Positions 7,342-15,402 of a DNA stretch of 64,000 bases are shown here, piece by piece; within the stretch, counting starts at the first letter, position 1, and the number at the start of each line of letters is the position of its first letter. The stretch is from NCBI RefSeq assembly GCF_001486505.1, contig NZ_LN909066.1, positions 75,795 to 139,794 on the forward strand. Direction: 5' to 3'. Position numbers and translations under genes: made by a program. This stretch comes from Paenibacillus rubinfantis (lineage in GTDB: Bacteria > Bacillota > Bacilli > Paenibacillales > Paenibacillaceae). The notes under the pieces were generated by a model. It was not told the origin of the DNA and did no database searches. It worked only from the letters and a program-made list of their open reading frames with translations.

Positions 7342-7950
7342 CTAGGGCGTCATACCGCTATTGTTCTTGGATATCGTGCGGTTCCGAAGGACAAAAGCGA
7401 TTCCCAGCAGGAGCAGAAACACCGCATAGGAAAAGATCAGATCTCGCAGGTTCATCCGCGGAAAAACGATCGATGCGCTTAAGATACCAAACAGCCAAAT
7501 ACTCGACAGATTTCCAACCAAATTGGACCAAGTGTAGGCTCGGAGCTTCAGATTGGAAATCGCCGACATAAACGATATCAGATTATTAGGCATGATCGGA
7601 ACCGTGCGAAGAAAAATGACCGCCCAAACGCCATAGCGGTCCAGCCCTTTTTGCCATTTTTCGTATTTTTGCAGTTTCCCCATCCACCTGCGGTTGAACC
7701 AGTCCGCAAAGAAATACCTGCACATCAGGTACACAACCATCCCCGCCGCTGTTCCGGCAATCCAACTCGCCAGTAAACCGTTCATGATCCCAAGCACGGA
7801 AATATGCAGCATGACGATGGTGGCAAACGGAAAAAATCCAAAGATCCCCTGCACGACGGCGAGAGGGATCGTAAGCAGGAGGATGGAGTAACCGCCTAGT
7901 TGGGTGGTCTCCATAAACCAATCCGTGATTTGTTTGATCCATTCGTTCAA
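7342..7950 (-). CDS. TVP38/TMEM64 (VTT) family membrane protein
   Basis: 202 aa with about five hydrophobic segments. The VTT (DedA-related) core is visible in GLLASWIAGTAAGMVVYLMCRYFF and in FLRTVPIMPNNLISFMSAISNLKLRAYTW, the characteristic central motif with a conserved Arg and Pro residues. Members act as membrane proteins, recently linked to lipid scrambling in the related DedA/VTT group; the role here is unknown. The start at 7950 is a TTG behind GGGGAA. It lies 30 bases downstream of a GNAT gene in the same direction. Confidence 0.82.
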   Translation of the reverse strand: MNEWIKQITDWFMETTQLGGYSILLLTIPLAVVQGIFGFFPFATIVMLHISVLGIMNGLLASWIAGTAAGMVVYLMCRYFFADWFNRRWMGKLQKYEKWQKGLDRYGVWAVIFLRTVPIMPNNLISFMSAISNLKLRAYTWSNLVGNLSSIWLFGILSASIVFPRMNLRDLIFSYAVFLLLLGIAFVLRNRTISKNNSGMTP

Positions 7951-7980
7951 CTGATTCGTTCCCCATTCCCCAAATGCATT

Positions 7981-8493
7981 TTACGCCTCGACCCGTTTTC
8001 CCAGGATCACAAGATCCCGTTCCACACCGTCCAAAATGGCCACGCGGGGCAGATGCGCCCAACGTTCAAAGCCAAATTTGCCAAGCAGCTTGAGACTCGG
8101 TTCGTTGTGACCAAACACGAAACCAAGCAGGGTATGGACCCCGATGGTTGGACAAGTGGCAATCGCTTGGTTGACTAGGAGCGCACCGATCCCGCGAGAA
8201 CGGTAAGCTTCGGTGATATATATGCTGATCTCCGCGGTGCCGTTGTAGGCCGGGCGTCCGTAAAATGACTGGAAGCTCAGCCAGGCGATCACACTCCCCT
8301 CGGATTTCATGACCCAAAGCGGCCGGAAATTAGGGGAATGCTCGTCAAACCATGCTCGTCTTGCTTCGACGGTCACCGGCTCCAAATCTGCCGTAACCAT
8401 ACGGCTGGCAATCGTTTCATTATAAATCGCGACGATAGCTGGCAAATCCTCGAGGGTCGCATTTTCAATCGTATAATCGAATTGTTCCGTCAT
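7981..8493 (-). CDS. GNAT N-acetyltransferase (phosphinothricin-acetyltransferase-like)
   Basis: 170 aa. The acetyl-CoA binding motif A appears as YITEAYRSRGIGALLVNQAI around residues 95-115, and motif B follows with GHNEPSLKLLGKFGFERW. The opening region ATLEDLPAIVAIYNETI and the overall pattern fit the Pat/YwnH group of amino-acid or phosphinothricin N-acetyltransferases. The true substrate cannot be read from the sequence. It belongs to a minus-strand run of small genes from 10229 to 7342. Confidence 0.85.
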   Translation of the reverse strand: MTEQFDYTIENATLEDLPAIVAIYNETIASRMVTADLEPVTVEARRAWFDEHSPNFRPLWVMKSEGSVIAWLSFQSFYGRPAYNGTAEISIYITEAYRSRGIGALLVNQAIATCPTIGVHTLLGFVFGHNEPSLKLLGKFGFERWAHLPRVAILDGVERDLVILGKRVEA

Positions 8494-8512
8494 ATGTACC
8501 TGCTCTCGTTCC

Positions 8513-8974
8513 CTAGATGATTTGATTGTACAGTTTGATTACGCTAAAATGCATGCCTTCGTGATACGTCGTAAAGTTAATTAACTGCCCTACAGTTTCA
8601 AGCCGGTAGCCGCTGGAAGTGGTATAAGGCTCCACCGATACCTCAAGCTGACCGGAAAGCGCGGCCTTCACCTGTTTTGGCTGCTCCTCCAGCACCTTCA
8701 AAAGCTCGCTCCATTGCGGACTTTCCGAGGTCCAATTCAGCGGAGACGTCCCGTTGGCGAACAGCTCTTGATAGATCGCCGGAAGCTCGGAGCTCCTCCC
8801 TGTATAGTTGTAAGCATATTTATCCAGAACCAAAGCTAGATGTCCCATGTTCCATAAAATATGATTGCGAAAACCTGCGGGAATCACCGTCGCCTTCGCT
8901 TCCGGAATCGATCCTACCAGCTTCAGGGTTTGGGAGCGAACGAATTCCAGTTGCCGCCAAATAAATTGTTCCAT
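8513..8974 (-). CDS. DinB family protein
   Basis: 153 aa, start behind AGGAGGGAA. The four-helix DinB pattern shows three well-spaced His: ILWNMGHLALVLDKY near residue 43, and TTYHEGMHFSVIKLY near residue 138, the latter giving HxxxH metal ligands. DinB/YfiT-like proteins bind divalent metal and several act as bacillithiol or mycothiol transferases, but no such activity can be assigned here. It is 12 bases downstream of the monooxygenase-like gene. Confidence 0.82.
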   Translation of the reverse strand: MEQFIWRQLEFVRSQTLKLVGSIPEAKATVIPAGFRNHILWNMGHLALVLDKYAYNYTGRSSELPAIYQELFANGTSPLNWTSESPQWSELLKVLEEQPKQVKAALSGQLEVSVEPYTTSSGYRLETVGQLINFTTYHEGMHFSVIKLYNQII

Positions 8975-8986
8975 GAGCCTTCCCTC

Positions 8987-9289
8987 CTAGTCCGTTTCAT
9001 GTTTGATTTGAACATAGTGTTCCACGGTTGGGAACGGGTCGTAAAAATGATGAAGCAGCGCTTTCCATTCCTGGTATTCAGGAGACTGACGGAAACCGAC
9101 CTCATGTGCCGTAATCGACTGCCATTTCACTAGAAGAATATATTTGTTCTCCGTCTCCACGCACTTGTGGAGCTCATGTCCAAGATAACCATTCATCCGG
9201 CTGATAATCTTGGAAGCCTTGCGGAAGTGGCTTTCGAAATCATTGATCATTCCTGGCTTTACCTGCAGCTGTGCGACTTCAAGAATCAT
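8987..9289 (-). CDS. Antibiotic biosynthesis monooxygenase (ABM) domain protein
   Basis: 100 aa from ATG 9289 (an alternative ATG at 9298 is too close to the GGAGGGG). It is a single ABM ferredoxin-like domain: ILEVAQLQVKPGM at the start, a helix FESHFRKASKIISRMNGYLGHEL, then KYILLVKWQSITAHEVGFRQSPEY and a final His-containing strand. Such small dimeric proteins include cofactor-free monooxygenases and haem-degrading enzymes; the activity here is unknown. The start overlaps the end of the flavoprotein gene upstream, so the two are probably coupled. Confidence 0.8.
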   Translation of the reverse strand: MILEVAQLQVKPGMINDFESHFRKASKIISRMNGYLGHELHKCVETENKYILLVKWQSITAHEVGFRQSPEYQEWKALLHHFYDPFPTVEHYVQIKHETD

Positions 9290-10229
9290 CCTCAGCATCC
9301 CCTCCGTTCAACTGATTATAGCACGGTCTTAACGCTTTATGAATCCAAATTGCGGCAATTGAGCCTTCCCCCATCGCTACACTGACTTGTTCGGCATGCA
9401 GCCCGAGGTCCCCCGCCGCCCAAACGCCGGGCACGCTTGTTTGCTTCGTACGAGGATCGGTTTCCACATGCCGATTGCCGGACAGGGTGGCTCCTAACTG
9501 AGCGGCTAACCCGGAATGAACCTCGTTTCCGCCAAATGCAATAAACCCTCGTTCAGCAGCAAAGCTTCGGCCATCCTTCAGCATCACGCTACGGATATCG
9601 CCTTCCGATTGCTGAACCTCGGCGATTTCCCCCTCCTCATAACGAATTCCCCGTTCCGCCATTTGCTGCAGCAGCTGCGGTGCGACGTCTGACCGTTCAT
9701 GATTAATATAAGTTAATTCTCTTGTACGCTCCGCCAATAGCAAGGCCATCTCTGCGCCGGGACGTCCTGCGCCCATCAGGACGGTTTTCCGACCTTGAAT
9801 TTCATACCCGTCGCAATCCGGACAGACGTACACACTTAGTCCCAGCGTTGGGATCATGCCGGGGACTTCGGGAAAACGATCCAGTACGCCGGTCGCTAAA
9901 AGCAACGTTTTGGCCGTGTATTTGTCTCCGCTGGATGTGCTCACTTGAAACCGGCCCTCCAGCTTTACAGCACTCGTGACCCTAGCCAAGATAAACTCCA
10001 CGCCGTAGGATTCCGCTTGCCTTCTTCCCCGACTGCGCAGCTCCTCGCCGGATACGCCTTCCGGAAAGCCAAGCAGGTTATGATATTGCCGGCACAACGT
10101 AGATCGCCCATAACCGGCATCAATGACCAGGACCTGATGAACCGAATAACGTCCCAGCTGGATGGCCGCTTGCAATCCGGCTATTCCGCCTCCGACGATC
10201 AAGCAATCGTAAATTTTCGATGATGTCAT
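9279..10229 (-). CDS. Thioredoxin-reductase-like FAD/NAD(P) oxidoreductase
   Basis: 316 aa. The FAD-binding GGGIAGLQAA is at residue 13, a CPDCDGYE segment with a CxxC pair is at about residue 135, a second nucleotide-binding GAGRPGAEMA lies near 153, and the C-terminal GVWAAGDL motif near 271 closes the FAD site. The order and size match the low-molecular-weight thioredoxin reductase family, but the CxxC here is CPDC rather than CATC, as in many YumC-like or glutathione/bacillithiol-linked paralogs. The ABM gene overlaps its 3' end. Partner unknown. Confidence 0.83.
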   Translation of the reverse strand: MTSSKIYDCLIVGGGIAGLQAAIQLGRYSVHQVLVIDAGYGRSTLCRQYHNLLGFPEGVSGEELRSRGRRQAESYGVEFILARVTSAVKLEGRFQVSTSSGDKYTAKTLLLATGVLDRFPEVPGMIPTLGLSVYVCPDCDGYEIQGRKTVLMGAGRPGAEMALLLAERTRELTYINHERSDVAPQLLQQMAERGIRYEEGEIAEVQQSEGDIRSVMLKDGRSFAAERGFIAFGGNEVHSGLAAQLGATLSGNRHVETDPRTKQTSVPGVWAAGDLGLHAEQVSVAMGEGSIAAIWIHKALRPCYNQLNGGDAEDDS

Positions 10230-10340
10230 TTGGGTGCCCCTCTTTCCGCGTCATAGGTGGTTCCATCTTCAAATGAAGATGGTGAATAGCAGTATCCCCG
10301 TCAGGAGAGATTAAGCCAAAGAAACAAGGAGGTGTTGGTC

Positions 10341-10706
10341 TTGAATAAATTTCTCGTCAAAATCCTCGGCAACGGGGTGATCGTTATCGCTATGCTGATG
10401 ATCTTAAGTAACGCCTCATTCATTTCGGCGCTGTTGACAGCCTTAGCGTTGTCCATTCTAGCCTATTTATTCGGGGATCTCTTCGTCCTTCCACGAACGA
10501 ACAATACCATTGCGACCCTCGTGGACGCTTTGCTTGTCTTCGTTTTCCTTTGGGCGATCGCCGCTAACGCGGAATGGACGTTATCCTTCGGCGAAATGCT
10601 GGCGATTACGCTGGTTGTAGGCGTATTTGAATGGTTCTTGCACAGCTGGATGCTGCGCGACGGCATACGCCGGGACAGCAGTGTGCGGGTACGCGATTCA
10701 CGGTAA
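10341..10706 (+). CDS. DUF2512 (YndM-like) membrane protein
   Basis: 121 aa from TTG 10341, eight bases after AAGGAGG. Four hydrophobic helices are evident, with GDLFVLPRTNNTIATLVDALLVF in the middle, the typical DUF2512/YndM signature, and a charged C-terminal tail. The family is common in spore-forming Bacillales, function unknown. It is divergent from the flavoprotein gene and ends at a terminator shared with the ABC operon. Confidence 0.82.
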   Translation: MNKFLVKILGNGVIVIAMLMILSNASFISALLTALALSILAYLFGDLFVLPRTNNTIATLVDALLVFVFLWAIAANAEWTLSFGEMLAITLVVGVFEWFLHSWMLRDGIRRDSSVRVRDSR

Positions 10707-10714
10707 TCCCGTCA

Positions 10715-10757
10715 CGAAAAAAAAGCGCGAGTTCGGGTCTCCCCTACTCGCGCTTTG
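10715..10757. terminator. Bidirectional terminator between DUF2512 gene and ABC operon
   Basis: Arms AAAGCGCGAGT and ACTCGCGCTTT, with a long T run on the minus strand, so it mainly ends the ABC importer operon. Confidence 0.8.
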
Positions 10758-10779
10758 CGTTCATGATATGCCGTGCAAT

Positions 10780-11577
10780 TTAACTGCCCAGCATCACGCG
10801 GTCATCGGACAGCTTATGTCCGCTGATGCGTTCGAACTCACCAAGCAGCCGTTCCATCGTCAGGTCACGTTTTTTCGTATCGTCCACATCGAGAATGATC
10901 CGGCCGCCGTCCATCATGATCAGGCGGTTCCCCAGCCGGATGGCCTGCTCCATATTGTGGGTGACCATCAATGTGGTTAGCTTCAGCTCACTGACGATCT
11001 CCTGCGTCAGCCTCGTCACCAGCTCGGCCCGGGCCGGGTCTAATGCGGCGGTGTGTTCATCGAGCAGCAGCACCTGCGGCTCGGTGAACGTCGCCATCAG
11101 CAAGCTAAGCGCCTGGCGCTCCCCGCCGGACAACGTACCGACCTTGGCCCGGAGGCGATTCTCCAAGCCGATTCCTAGCCGGCGCAATTGCTCCTGGAAC
11201 ATCCCTCGGCGTTTGGCGTTCACGCCTAGCGCAAATCCGCGCTGTTTCCCGCGGGAGAAGGCCATAGCCAGGTTCTCCTCAATCGTCATATGCGGGGCGG
11301 TTCCGGCCATTGGGTCTTGGAACACGCGGCCGATCCACTTACTGCGACGATGTTCCGGGAGATGGCCGATGTCCACGCCGCCAAGGCGAACCTCGCCGGA
11401 GTCCGGCTTGATCACGCCGGAGATCATGTTCATCAGCGTGGATTTGCCTGCACCGTTACTGCCGATCACCGTAACGAAATCGCCGGGGCGCAGATGCAGG
11501 TTGACGTCGATCAGCGCGATTTTCTCGTCCGGTGTGCCAGGGTGAAACAGCTTGGAGACCTGCGTTAATTTCAACAT
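10780..11577 (-). CDS. ABC importer ATP-binding protein
   Basis: 265 aa from ATG 11577, which overlaps the permease stop (ATGA); the longer frame to 11742 runs back through permease coding sequence and is rejected. Walker A is GSNGAGKSTLM near residue 40, the ABC signature LSGGERQALSLLMATF near 150, and Walker B VLLLDEHTAALDP. It is the third gene of a three-gene importer with the permease (11577-12491) and lipoprotein (12530-13612). The arrangement resembles TrpXYZ-type systems with an ABC_sub_bind (PF04392) receptor, several of which carry aromatic amino acids; the ligand here is not established. Confidence 0.9.
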   Translation of the reverse strand: MLKLTQVSKLFHPGTPDEKIALIDVNLHLRPGDFVTVIGSNGAGKSTLMNMISGVIKPDSGEVRLGGVDIGHLPEHRRSKWIGRVFQDPMAGTAPHMTIEENLAMAFSRGKQRGFALGVNAKRRGMFQEQLRRLGIGLENRLRAKVGTLSGGERQALSLLMATFTEPQVLLLDEHTAALDPARAELVTRLTQEIVSELKLTTLMVTHNMEQAIRLGNRLIMMDGGRIILDVDDTKKRDLTMERLLGEFERISGHKLSDDRVMLGS

Positions 11578-12491
11578 CAGAACCCACCCCCTGCACTCTT
11601 TTGCCCGGGGTTTTGTGCGATTTCTAACGCTCGCTTGCGGGCGATCGATTTCTGCTTCATGTTTCTTTGCACGGTCGGAAGCACCAAGGCGATGATGACG
11701 ATTAAGGCGGTAATCAACTTCAAATCCGTTTGCTCCAACCATTCAATTCGCAGCGCCAACGCCACAACGACCCGGTAGACGATCGAGCCGAGCACCGCCG
11801 CCAGCGTGGCCCAAAAGACCGTCCGCGCCCCAAAGATCGCTTCCCCGATAATGACGGAAGCCAACCCGATGACGATCATCCCGATCCCCGACGAAATGTC
11901 GGCAAAACCGGACTGCTGGGCGATTAATGCCCCGGACAAAGCGACAAGCCCGTTGGACAAACTGAGTCCGAGAATGATGGTATAGTCCGTGTTGGCACCA
12001 AAGCTGCGGATCATTCGTTTATTGTCGCCGGTAGCGCGCAGCGCCAGCCCGAGCTCGGTACGGAAGAACAAATCGAGCAGCAGCTTGATAGCGATGACGA
12101 CAATCGGCATAAACACCAACGGAGATACCGAGCTAAACATCGTGGTTTCTCCAAGCAAGCCCACATTGGGCTTACCCATGATCCGCATGTTAATAGAATA
12201 AAGCGCGATCATCATCAGGATCCCGGACAACAATCCGTTAATTCGTCCTTTAGTATGGATGAGACCGGTGATAGCCCCGGCGGCCAGCCCGCCGAGGAAC
12301 GCCGCGATCGTGGCGATCCACGGGGAGCTCCCCCCCGTGATCATCACGGCGGCGATGGCGCCGCCGGTCGTAAAACTGCCGTCCACAGTCAGATCCGGAA
12401 AATCGAGAATGCGGAACGTAATATAGACGCCAAGCGCCATAAGCGCGTACAACAGGCCGGATTCCAGCGCCCCGAGCAGCGAGTTCAACAT
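11577..12491 (-). CDS. ABC importer permease
   Basis: 304 aa with about eight to nine membrane helices, start behind GAGGAGGTACTC. It has the BPD_transp_2-like (branched-chain/ribose permease type) pattern, with LDFPDLTVDGSFTTGGAIAAV near the N-terminus, characteristic of permeases that pair with PF04392 receptors, and a cytoplasmic LRATGDNKRMIRSFGANTDY loop that would contact the ATPase. Its stop overlaps the ATPase start. It lies 38 bases downstream of the lipoprotein gene in one operon. Confidence 0.9.
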   Translation of the reverse strand: MLNSLLGALESGLLYALMALGVYITFRILDFPDLTVDGSFTTGGAIAAVMITGGSSPWIATIAAFLGGLAAGAITGLIHTKGRINGLLSGILMMIALYSINMRIMGKPNVGLLGETTMFSSVSPLVFMPIVVIAIKLLLDLFFRTELGLALRATGDNKRMIRSFGANTDYTIILGLSLSNGLVALSGALIAQQSGFADISSGIGMIVIGLASVIIGEAIFGARTVFWATLAAVLGSIVYRVVVALALRIEWLEQTDLKLITALIVIIALVLPTVQRNMKQKSIARKRALEIAQNPGQKSAGGGF

Positions 12492-12529
12492 GATGAGTAC
12501 CTCCTCGAGAATTTAGGAGCGAATGCTGC

Positions 12530-13612
12530 CTATTCGATCAGATTGTTGGCCTTATCTGTAATTTGGTCCTTCATGGCGTCCGTCACTTCAATCCCTTGCT
12601 CGGCCGCCGCTTTCAGGTTCATGATCAAGTCGAGCTTATCCGGTACGGTGACTTTCAGATCGCCGACCTTTTTCCCGTTCTTCAGCACGTCCACTGCCAT
12701 TTGTCCTACTTGGTAGCCATGATCATAATATTTGAAGCCAACCGTAGCAAAAGCGCCCTTCTCCACCGTATCCCGATCGCTCGAGAAGAATGGAAGATCG
12801 TTTTCGTTCGCCACCTGGATCACGGTGCTGACCGCTTCAACGACCATGTTGTCCAGCGTAATGTACAACGCATCGACCCGGCCAACCAGCGATTCGGCCG
12901 CTTGCTTTACTTCCGATGTATTGGTCACCGAGGCTTTAACCAATTTGATGCCGTGGGCGTCCAGCGCTTTCTCGGCATGGTTCGCCATAACGATCGCATT
13001 GGGTTCGCCTTGGTTGATGACCAGTCCGACTGATTTCACGTCTTTGAAATTCGCGGCAATGAAGTCCATCAGCTTGGTAATCGCCTCCGGATTCGTATCG
13101 GAAGCACCTGAGATGTTTCCGCCCGGATGCTCCAAATTGTCTACCAATTTAGCATCCACCGGATCCGTAACCGCCGCAAACAGGATTGGCGAGTTCTTCA
13201 CCTGCTGTGCAACGGCTTGTGCCGGAGGCGTAGCGATCGCGAGGACGAGGTCGTACTTCTCGCCGGCGATTTTTTGCGCAATAGTTGTGTTATTGGTTGG
13301 ATCCCCCTGCGCGTTGTTGTAATCCAGCTCCAGGTTGTCGCCTTCGACGATGCCAGCGTCCTTCAAAGCCGCCAGGAACCCTTCACGCGTTGCATCCAAG
13401 GAAGGATGCTCCACGATTTGCGAAATTGCGATTTTGTAGGAATCCTTCGCGGTCTCCGCCCCATTTCCAGCTCCTGCGGAATTTTCTGTTCCCGTGCCGC
13501 CGGCATTTCCTCCATTTGCGGCATTGCCGTTCCCGTTCGTGTTGTTGCCGCAAGCGACAACGCCCACCAACAACAGTGACATGGCAAGTAAAACTCCCAG
13601 CTTCTTCTTCAT
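12530..13612 (-). CDS. ABC importer substrate-binding lipoprotein (PF04392 type)
   Basis: 360 aa. A lipoprotein signal peptide is clear: basic MKKK, hydrophobic run, lipobox VVAC with Cys21, then an Asn/Gly-rich linker. The mature part has two Rossmann-like lobes typical of ABC_sub_bind receptors: YKIAISQIVEHPSLDATREGF at the start and YDLVLAIATPPAQAVAQQ, SVGLVINQGEPN, VDALYITLDNMVVEAV later. It is the first gene of the importer operon. Nothing resembling a T-box or other leader could be found upstream. Ligand unknown; aromatic amino acid is a reasonable guess from family precedent. Confidence 0.9.
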   Translation of the reverse strand: MKKKLGVLLAMSLLLVGVVACGNNTNGNGNAANGGNAGGTGTENSAGAGNGAETAKDSYKIAISQIVEHPSLDATREGFLAALKDAGIVEGDNLELDYNNAQGDPTNNTTIAQKIAGEKYDLVLAIATPPAQAVAQQVKNSPILFAAVTDPVDAKLVDNLEHPGGNISGASDTNPEAITKLMDFIAANFKDVKSVGLVINQGEPNAIVMANHAEKALDAHGIKLVKASVTNTSEVKQAAESLVGRVDALYITLDNMVVEAVSTVIQVANENDLPFFSSDRDTVEKGAFATVGFKYYDHGYQVGQMAVDVLKNGKKVGDLKVTVPDKLDLIMNLKAAAEQGIEVTDAMKDQITDKANNLIE

Positions 13613-13798
13613 ATTTCGTTTCCCCTTTCTCTCTCATGAAATGATAAATGATGACCCAGCGAGGTTGGAGCGGTAAAGCATGATCCGATTAACGCTTTTG
13701 TCGATAAAAGGATTAAAGTGTCAATGGACAACCATTCGTCCAACGTGGACACGAAGTATTATTCCTATATTAAATGGTGGTCAATTATCCGTCAACAA

Positions 13799-13853
13799 AA
13801 AAGAGCCGATCTATGCAAGACCGGTTTCCCAGGCTTGCTCAGGCAGCTCTTTA
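13799..13853 (-). terminator. Terminator after the metallophosphoesterase gene
   Basis: Complex hairpin with AGAGC/GCTCT outer arms just downstream of the stop at 13865, and a T run on the minus strand. Confidence 0.6.
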
Positions 13854-13864
13854 TCAACTTCGAG

Positions 13865-14371
13865 TCATTTTTTGGCATCCATATAAATATGTTTGGCCTC
13901 GATCGCTTGAGGGGTGACGTCCAGCACGCCAAAGCTGTATTTCGGTTCCCGCCGCTTGTCGGTTGGCGATCCGGGGTTGAACCACAAGACGCCTCCGCTT
14001 TCGGCTAGATAGGGCTTATGGGAGTGACCGAACAACACGGCATCCACCGGCTTGTCGGTAAAGACGCGTTTGGCGTTATCCACGGCTCCATGTCCGCCAC
14101 CGGGAAGATGGCCATGGGTCAGCCCAATTCGCCTTCCCCCCAGCTCCAGGATCTTGTGCTGACCGAATCGGCGGATGATATCCACCGGGTCATTGTTGCC
14201 CGCCACACCGTCGACCGGAGCCAATGCTGCTAGCTGTTCATAGACGTCCATCGTCACCCAATCCCCCAGGTGGAGAATCAGATCACAGGTTTTCAACGTT
14301 TGCCGCAGCTTTGCGGGCAGCTCCGCCCCACGGCGCGGCATATGCGTATCCGACACAACTCCGATGCGCAT
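13865..14371 (-). CDS. YfcE-type metallophosphoesterase
   Basis: 168 aa, a compact calcineurin-like phosphoesterase. The metal motifs are in order: GVVSDTHMPR (residue 4), LILHLGDW (32), VAGNNDP (56), LTHGH (84) and LFGHSHKP (115). This matches the MJ0936/YfcE/YsnB family of small phosphodiesterases. The gene begins seven bases after the end of the TIM-barrel gene, so the two are probably cotranscribed. Confidence 0.88.
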   Translation of the reverse strand: MRIGVVSDTHMPRRGAELPAKLRQTLKTCDLILHLGDWVTMDVYEQLAALAPVDGVAGNNDPVDIIRRFGQHKILELGGRRIGLTHGHLPGGGHGAVDNAKRVFTDKPVDAVLFGHSHKPYLAESGGVLWFNPGSPTDKRREPKYSFGVLDVTPQAIEAKHIYMDAKK

Positions 14372-14377
14372 AGGCCG

Positions 14378-15319
14378 TTACCTCACTGGCGAAGCAGCCA
14401 TACGCACATAGGTGTGCCGCCGCCCGCGGATCGCGATCGATAACGCTTGAATGTTCTCCGGGACGGCCATTCCGGCGAAACCGGCGTCTCCGATATGGAA
14501 TACATCGGCCCCTGCCCGCTTGGCGCTGAGCGCAATCTCCCGAACCGTTGCTTCGTCCGCGCCTTCTTGACTCGTACCGATCGCCGCCAAAGTTAAAGCG
14601 CCCTTGGCTTTGACCTCTGGGATGATCTGAGCCAGCTCTTCCTCGCGTACGCCGGGAACCGTCCCTGGGGCAGGCAACAGGACAACGTCCGCGCCGGCTT
14701 CGGCGAATCCGACCGCTGCCTCGCGGTCAAGGACGCTGCCGCGAGTGCCAGCACCGTGCATTTTGCCTGCCAGAATCAAACCGCCGAATTCTCGTTTGGC
14801 CAAGGTAATTGCCTGAAGGATGCGTTCATGGGTCACCCCGGTTTTCGGGTTGCCCGTCAAGCAGATGAAGTCGCAGCCCAGTCGTTTGGCTTCCGCTAAA
14901 CTCCGTGCGGTAGCCTGCCGTCCTTCGGGCAGCTGGTTCAGTGACTCCACCGCTTCGGCGGATTCATCAACCGGCTCCAGGTTGATACCGATCGGCAGCC
15001 CCGTCAACCGTTTTAGTTCGGCGATCGGATTTCGCGCCTCTGGCTTCTGTTCCTTGCCGCCGACTTCCGGCGTAAACAAATCTCGCGCATCGATCCCGCG
15101 AACCTGCGGATGAAACACGTCAAAAACGTTCAACAGAATCATGTCCGCGCCAAAGGCCTTCGCCAACTCTGCGTTGGTTAGCTCCGGCAACAGCGGCTGT
15201 GACGTGACCACCGTCTCCGCGATCACGGTACGTCCTTCCGCCGCCAACATCGCTCCCTTCAAGGCTTCGCGATCCATTCGCCGGAAATCCGATGCCCGGC
15301 AGTCCAATATCCGTTTCAT
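14378..15319 (-). CDS. Uncharacterised TIM-barrel protein
   Basis: 313 aa, start behind GGAGGGTTAGGG. The sequence alternates strands and helices through the whole length, with ILLNVFDVFHPQVRGID, GCDFICLTGNPKTGVTH, GLILAGKMHGAG, AGADVVLLPAPGTVPG and AGADVFHIGDAGFAG, a phosphate-binding-style (beta/alpha)8 barrel. Similar Firmicute proteins are often labelled haloacid-dehalogenase-like or phosphoenolpyruvate mutase-like, but I see no HAD motifs. Function unknown. It shares a transcript with the downstream phosphoesterase. Confidence 0.65.
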   Translation of the reverse strand: MKRILDCRASDFRRMDREALKGAMLAAEGRTVIAETVVTSQPLLPELTNAELAKAFGADMILLNVFDVFHPQVRGIDARDLFTPEVGGKEQKPEARNPIAELKRLTGLPIGINLEPVDESAEAVESLNQLPEGRQATARSLAEAKRLGCDFICLTGNPKTGVTHERILQAITLAKREFGGLILAGKMHGAGTRGSVLDREAAVGFAEAGADVVLLPAPGTVPGVREEELAQIIPEVKAKGALTLAAIGTSQEGADEATVREIALSAKRAGADVFHIGDAGFAGMAVPENIQALSIAIRGRRHTYVRMAASPVR

Positions 15320-15402
15320 ACCCTAACCCTCCGTTCAACGATGAAATGATACCCTTACTGTGTTCAGTGTAGCATGCAAGGAAACCGCAGACTACGCCAT
15401 TT

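Noticed and set aside
10780..11742. Long N-terminal extension of the ABC ATPase
   Set aside because: It overlaps permease coding sequence; the ATG at 11577 overlaps the permease stop as ATGA.
12530..13800. T-box leader before the ABC importer
   Set aside because: TrpXYZ-like importers often have one, but no AGGGTGGNACCGCG element or specifier stem was found upstream of 13612.
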